Shown: positions 60,837 to 64,000 of the stretch, piece by piece
How positions within the stretch are numbered: the stretch's first letter is position 1
How the letters are laid out: each line of letters opens with the position of its first letter
Origin: Porticoccus sp041395745
GTDB lineage: Bacteria; Pseudomonadota; Gammaproteobacteria; Pseudomonadales; Porticoccaceae
NCBI GenBank assembly: GCA_041395745.1
Contig: JAWKZV010000002.1
Location: 62,001-126,000 of the forward strand
Direction: 5' to 3'
Length of the DNA stretch: 64,000 nt
Position numbers and translations under genes: made by a program
Notes under the pieces: model-generated
What the model saw: the letters and a program-made list of their open reading frames with translations, nothing else
Database searches by the model: none
What the model was told of the DNA's origin: nothing

Positions 60837-61942
60837 GTTCGCCAGAGCACAGGGCGTTACGTTTGGGTGTGGTCGGTCCGCTGCCGCCCCCGGCGGGTGG
60901 CATGGCAACCCAGACTCACCAACTCGTGACACTGTTTCAGGGTGAGGGGCTGGATGTTTCCCTGGCTCAGACCAACAGCCCCTATCGTCCCCGGGTGGTG
61001 GAAAGACTGCGTGGCTTGCGAGCCCTGTTTCGTCTTGTCCCGTATCTTTTTACCGTCTGGCGTTTGGCTGGCAAGGTAGATGTAATTCACCTGATGGCTA
61101 ACTCCGGCTGGTCCTGGCAGCTGTTTTCCGCACCGGTGGTCTGGTTGGCTGGCCTGCGCAGAACACCGGTGATTGTGAATTACCGGGGAGGCGAAGCACG
61201 TAGTTATTTTGCAAAATCATTTCGTTTCGTTCGCCCCACCCTGCGGCGAGCCAGCGGTGTAGTGGTTCCCTCCGGTTTTCTCAAGCAGGTGTTCGCGGAG
61301 TTTGGCGTGGATACCCAGGTCATTCCCAACATCATCAATCTGGAACGGTTTTGTCCCGCGCCTGATCATGATGATGGGGGTTCTAATGTGAATCGTCCAT
61401 TTCGGCTGATCATTACCCGCAACCTGGAGCCGATCTACGGTATTCCAACGGCGATTGCGGCACTGGCCCTGGTGCGGGAAAAGATACCCTCAGTGGAGCT
61501 TGCCATTGCCGGTTCTGGCCCGCAAAAAACCGAACTGGAAGCTCAGGTAGCAGCATTGGGTCTGAACAACTGTGTCAGTTTTGTCGGTCGCCTTGATGCC
61601 AAACAGATAGTGGATTTTTACCGCTCGGCGGATGCCATGGTGAACCCCACTACTGTGGATAATATGCCCAACTCGGTGTTGGAAGCTCTCGCTTGCGGTG
61701 TGCCGGTGGTCACAACAGATGTGGGAGGAATTCCGTATATTGTGCGTGATGGGGAAACGGCATTGCTGGTTCCCGCGGGAAATGCGGAACTGATGGCAGT
61801 GGCGATTGTGCGCATACTCCGTGATGAGGCAATGCGCCGAAGCCTGGTGAAAAACGGATTAAACGCCGTGCAGCCCTATGCCTGGCCTCAGGTCAAGGGT
61901 CAATGGCAGGCACTTTATGAATCGCTGAGAGCGGAAAAATGA
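60833..61942 (+). CDS. Glycosyltransferase family 4 protein
   Basis: The 369-residue protein has a GT-B fold: G-P-L-P-P-P-A-G-G-M-A-T near the start, N-Y-R-G-G-E-A in the acceptor half, and M-P-N-S-V-L-E-A-L-A-C-G-V-P-V-V near residue 281 with the catalytic Glu. It is not one of the named exosortase A core groups I recognise, so it probably adds a strain-specific sugar. It overlaps both neighbours by 4 bases, so it is coupled to the locus. Confidence 0.85.
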   Translation: MSSPEHRALRLGVVGPLPPPAGGMATQTHQLVTLFQGEGLDVSLAQTNSPYRPRVVERLRGLRALFRLVPYLFTVWRLAGKVDVIHLMANSGWSWQLFSAPVVWLAGLRRTPVIVNYRGGEARSYFAKSFRFVRPTLRRASGVVVPSGFLKQVFAEFGVDTQVIPNIINLERFCPAPDHDDGGSNVNRPFRLIITRNLEPIYGIPTAIAALALVREKIPSVELAIAGSGPQKTELEAQVAALGLNNCVSFVGRLDAKQIVDFYRSADAMVNPTTVDNMPNSVLEALACGVPVVTTDVGGIPYIVRDGETALLVPAGNAELMAVAIVRILRDEAMRRSLVKNGLNAVQPYAWPQVKGQWQALYESLRAEK

Positions 61943-63285
61943 GTCTTTATACAAAACTCGTGTCCGGGGTGCTGTTCCCGCTGCACGAACGCTTGAAGCA
62001 CCACTCGACGGTGTCTGTTCACCAGGATATGGAGCACAGTCAGTGGCTGGCGTCTTCTGAATTGGAGGCGTTGCAGTTGTTGCGACTGAAAGACTTCCTT
62101 ATCGATATCGGCACGCATGTACCTTACTACCGTGAACTGTTTGCTTCCCGGGGTTTTCGTCCAGAAACTGTTTCCTCGTTACAGCATTTGCAGCAGCTTC
62201 CATTGATGGGTAAGCCGGATATCCGTGCCCACAGTGAAGAGATGAAGGCAGACGACTCGGTGGGGCTGGCTCGTTTCAACACCGGAGGCTCCAGCGGTGA
62301 GCCTTTGATTTTCTTCATTGGCGCAAAAAGGGTTAGTCATGATGTGGCTGCCAAATGGCGTGCTACCCGTTGGTGGGGGGTGGATATCGGGGATCCTGAG
62401 ATTGTGGTTTGGGGATCGCCCATTGAGCTGGGCGCCCAGGACCGGGTCAGGCAGTGGCGGGATAAACTCTTTCGCACCCGGCTGCTGCCGGCATTCGAAA
62501 TGTCAGAACAGAAGCTGGATCAGTTTGTAGACACCATTTGTCGTGTGAAACCCGCCATGCTGTTCGGTTATCCATCTGCGCTGGCCCATATTGCGGAGCA
62601 TAGCCAGAAGCGAGGTGTAGACCTGTCCAACATTGGTCTCCGGGTGGCATTTGTCACCTCTGAGCGGCTGTACGATCACCAGCGGGAAAAAATAGAACAA
62701 GTGTTCGGTTGCCCGGTGGCGAATGGTTACGGTGGTCGGGATGCCGGTTTTATTGCCCATCAGTGTCCCGCGGGCAGTCTGCATCTGACGGCGGAAGACA
62801 TCATTGTGGAAATAGTTGATGGTGAAGGACGGGTTCTTCCACCGGGGCAGTCGGGGGAAATCGTCGTTACTCATCTGGCGACCCGTGATTATCCGTTCGT
62901 CAGGTATCGCACCGGGGATGTGGGAACGCTCAGTGCAACACCCTGCTCCTGTGGCCGGGGCCTCCCGGTGATGCAGGATATTCAGGGGCGTTCCACAGAT
63001 TTTCTGGTTGGGCAGGATGGTACCGTCATCCATGGTCTGGCTTTGATCTATATCCTGCGCGATCTGCCCGGTATAGCCTCTTTCAAGATCACCCAGGAAT
63101 CCCTGGAGCTGACCCGGGTGGATATCGTGTGTGGAGATGGATTTGTTACTACCAATGAACAGGCCATCAAGTCTGTATTCAAGCAGCGACTTGGTCAGGG
63201 CGTCACGGTGGAATTCAATTACTGTGAAGAGATCAAACCGGAAAAGTCCGGTAAATTTCGCTACGTCATCAGCAAGGTTGCCTGA
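61939..63285 (+). CDS. CapK/PaaK-like adenylate-forming ligase
   Basis: The 448-residue protein is in the phenylacetate-CoA ligase (PaaK) / CapK family. The nucleotide motif F-N-T-G-G-S-S-G-E-P is near residue 113, Y-G-G-R-D-A-G near 266, and Y-R-T-G-D-V-G near 330. CapK-type proteins occur in capsule loci, where they are thought to activate an acyl or amino-acid group for decoration. It overlaps the preceding glycosyltransferase by 4 bases. The acid it activates is not evident. Confidence 0.85.
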   Translation: MSLYTKLVSGVLFPLHERLKHHSTVSVHQDMEHSQWLASSELEALQLLRLKDFLIDIGTHVPYYRELFASRGFRPETVSSLQHLQQLPLMGKPDIRAHSEEMKADDSVGLARFNTGGSSGEPLIFFIGAKRVSHDVAAKWRATRWWGVDIGDPEIVVWGSPIELGAQDRVRQWRDKLFRTRLLPAFEMSEQKLDQFVDTICRVKPAMLFGYPSALAHIAEHSQKRGVDLSNIGLRVAFVTSERLYDHQREKIEQVFGCPVANGYGGRDAGFIAHQCPAGSLHLTAEDIIVEIVDGEGRVLPPGQSGEIVVTHLATRDYPFVRYRTGDVGTLSATPCSCGRGLPVMQDIQGRSTDFLVGQDGTVIHGLALIYILRDLPGIASFKITQESLELTRVDIVCGDGFVTTNEQAIKSVFKQRLGQGVTVEFNYCEEIKPEKSGKFRYVISKVA

Positions 63286-63330
63286 CGTGGGATACCCCTT
63301 GCATCGGCACATTGGAGAAGGCCTGACGCC

Positions 63331-64000
63331 ATGAGGGATATCCTGGTGACATTGCTGATTTTCGGTACCCTGCCGTTTATTTTGCGGCACGCCTATGTCG
63401 GTGTGCTGGTATGGTCGTGGATCAGTTACATGAATCCTCACCGGCTCACCTGGGGATTCGCCTACGACATGCCTTTTGCGATGATCGTCGCACTCACGCT
63501 GTTTGTCTCCTTTCTGTTCAGCAAGGAAAAGCAGGCGTTACCTTTCAATGCAACACTTGGTGTCTGGGTGCTGTTTATCCTCTGGATGGGGATAACGACG
63601 TTTAATGCCTTCTACCCCGATGCCGCAATGGAGATGTATACGGAAATTCTGAAGATACAGGTGATGACATTCATCACGCTGATCCTGATCACCGACAGGA
63701 GAAAGCTTGAGTTATTAATCTGGGTTATCGTTTGTTCGATCGGTTTTTTCAGTGTGAAGGGTGGCGTATTTACGCTTCTGACAGGTGGCGGTTTCAGGGT
63801 TTACGGCCCCCCGCTGAGTAATATTTACGAGAACAACGCGCTGGCAGTAGCGGTACTGATGGTCATTCCGCTGATGGTCTATCTGTATCGGGTTTCCACC
63901 AATATATGGGTGCGTAGGGGCCTGATATTCGCCATTGCAATGAGCCTGGTGGCGGTGGTTGGTTCCCAGTCCAGGGGCGCGTTGCTGTCAATCCTGGCGG
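63331..64000 (+). CDS. Exosortase A-associated O-glycosylation ligase (partial)
   Basis: The frame starts at ATG 63331 (M-R-D-I-L-V-T-L-L-I-F-G-T-L-P-F) and stays open to the window end, about 223 residues so far. It is polytopic, with the O-antigen ligase-type segment G-S-Q-S-R-G-A-L at the end. S-Y-M-N-P-H-R-L-T-W-G-F-A and G-G-F-R-V-Y-G-P-P fit TIGR03097, the exosortase A O-glycosylation ligase. It would transfer the polysaccharide to protein or polymerise repeats. It lies 45 bases after the CapK-like gene. Confidence 0.85.
   Translation, partial: MRDILVTLLIFGTLPFILRHAYVGVLVWSWISYMNPHRLTWGFAYDMPFAMIVALTLFVSFLFSKEKQALPFNATLGVWVLFILWMGITTFNAFYPDAAMEMYTEILKIQVMTFITLILITDRRKLELLIWVIVCSIGFFSVKGGVFTLLTGGGFRVYGPPLSNIYENNALAVAVLMVIPLMVYLYRVSTNIWVRRGLIFAIAMSLVAVVGSQSRGALLSILA

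Noticed and set aside
1..64000. tRNA, rRNA, CRISPR array, insertion sequence or prophage
   Set aside because: I read the gaps between genes and found no tRNA-like cloverleaf, no spaced direct repeats, no transposase and no integrase.

Overview
The window is a stretch of a gammaproteobacterial chromosome. The evidence is gene order: a complete spc/alpha ribosomal protein block, lptD-surA-pdxA-rsmA-apaG-apaH, leuS-lptE-holA, lnt-corC-ybeY-phoH-miaB, and the amgK-murU cell-wall recycling pair found in Pseudomonas-like lineages. With an exosortase A (XrtA/PEP-CTERM) locus as well, a marine Cellvibrionales/Pseudomonadales-type bacterium is the best guess. That placement is an inference; no rRNA is present to settle it.

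Layout. 1-7105: the end of rpsN, then rpsH, rplF, rplR, rpsE, rpmD, rplO, secY, rpmJ, rpsM, rpsK, rpsD, rpoA and rplQ, closed by a strong terminator. 7183-12543: galE, a histidine kinase whose ATP-binding domain is degenerate, a methyltransferase, an AtoE-type transporter and apaH. 12540-18712 (minus): the outer-membrane/ribosome-maturation operon lptD-surA-pdxA-rsmA-apaG-apaH, with 4-base overlaps from surA to the end. 18839-21749: amgK-murU, an HTH protein and a VanZ-like protein. 21746-31340 (minus): holA, lptE, leuS, lnt (frameshifted), corC, ybeY, phoH and miaB. 31499-33179: a DUF1820 protein and an aminotransferase.

33284-64000 is a surface-polysaccharide/protein-sorting region. It holds the XrtA-associated ATPase, a UDP-HexNAc dehydrogenase/epimerase pair (tviB/tviC type), the PrsK/PrsR two-component system, the initiating sugar transferase, the export, chain-length and tyrosine-kinase proteins, a beta-barrel, wecB, a deacetylase, a FemAB protein, XrtA fused to EpsI, several glycosyltransferases, an amidotransferase, a CapK-like ligase and the start of an O-ligase. 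wecB and femAB are each broken by single-base deletions in short G or C runs, as is lnt. Sequencing error is the simplest reading.

The most interesting segment is 34842-38028. A minus-strand operon encodes a 222-residue protein with a twin-arginine-like leader, a PqqD-like carrier, an HprK-related kinase and a nucleotidyltransferase-fold protein. There is no radical SAM enzyme or lasso cyclase. The set looks like a stand-alone peptide/protein tailoring system (kinase plus nucleotidyltransferase guided by a PqqD domain). It has a near-consensus sigma-54 promoter, which makes the nearby enhancer-binding regulator PrsR its likely activator. A 14-bp terminator-like hairpin separates the putative substrate from the enzymes and has the PqqD start codon in its loop.
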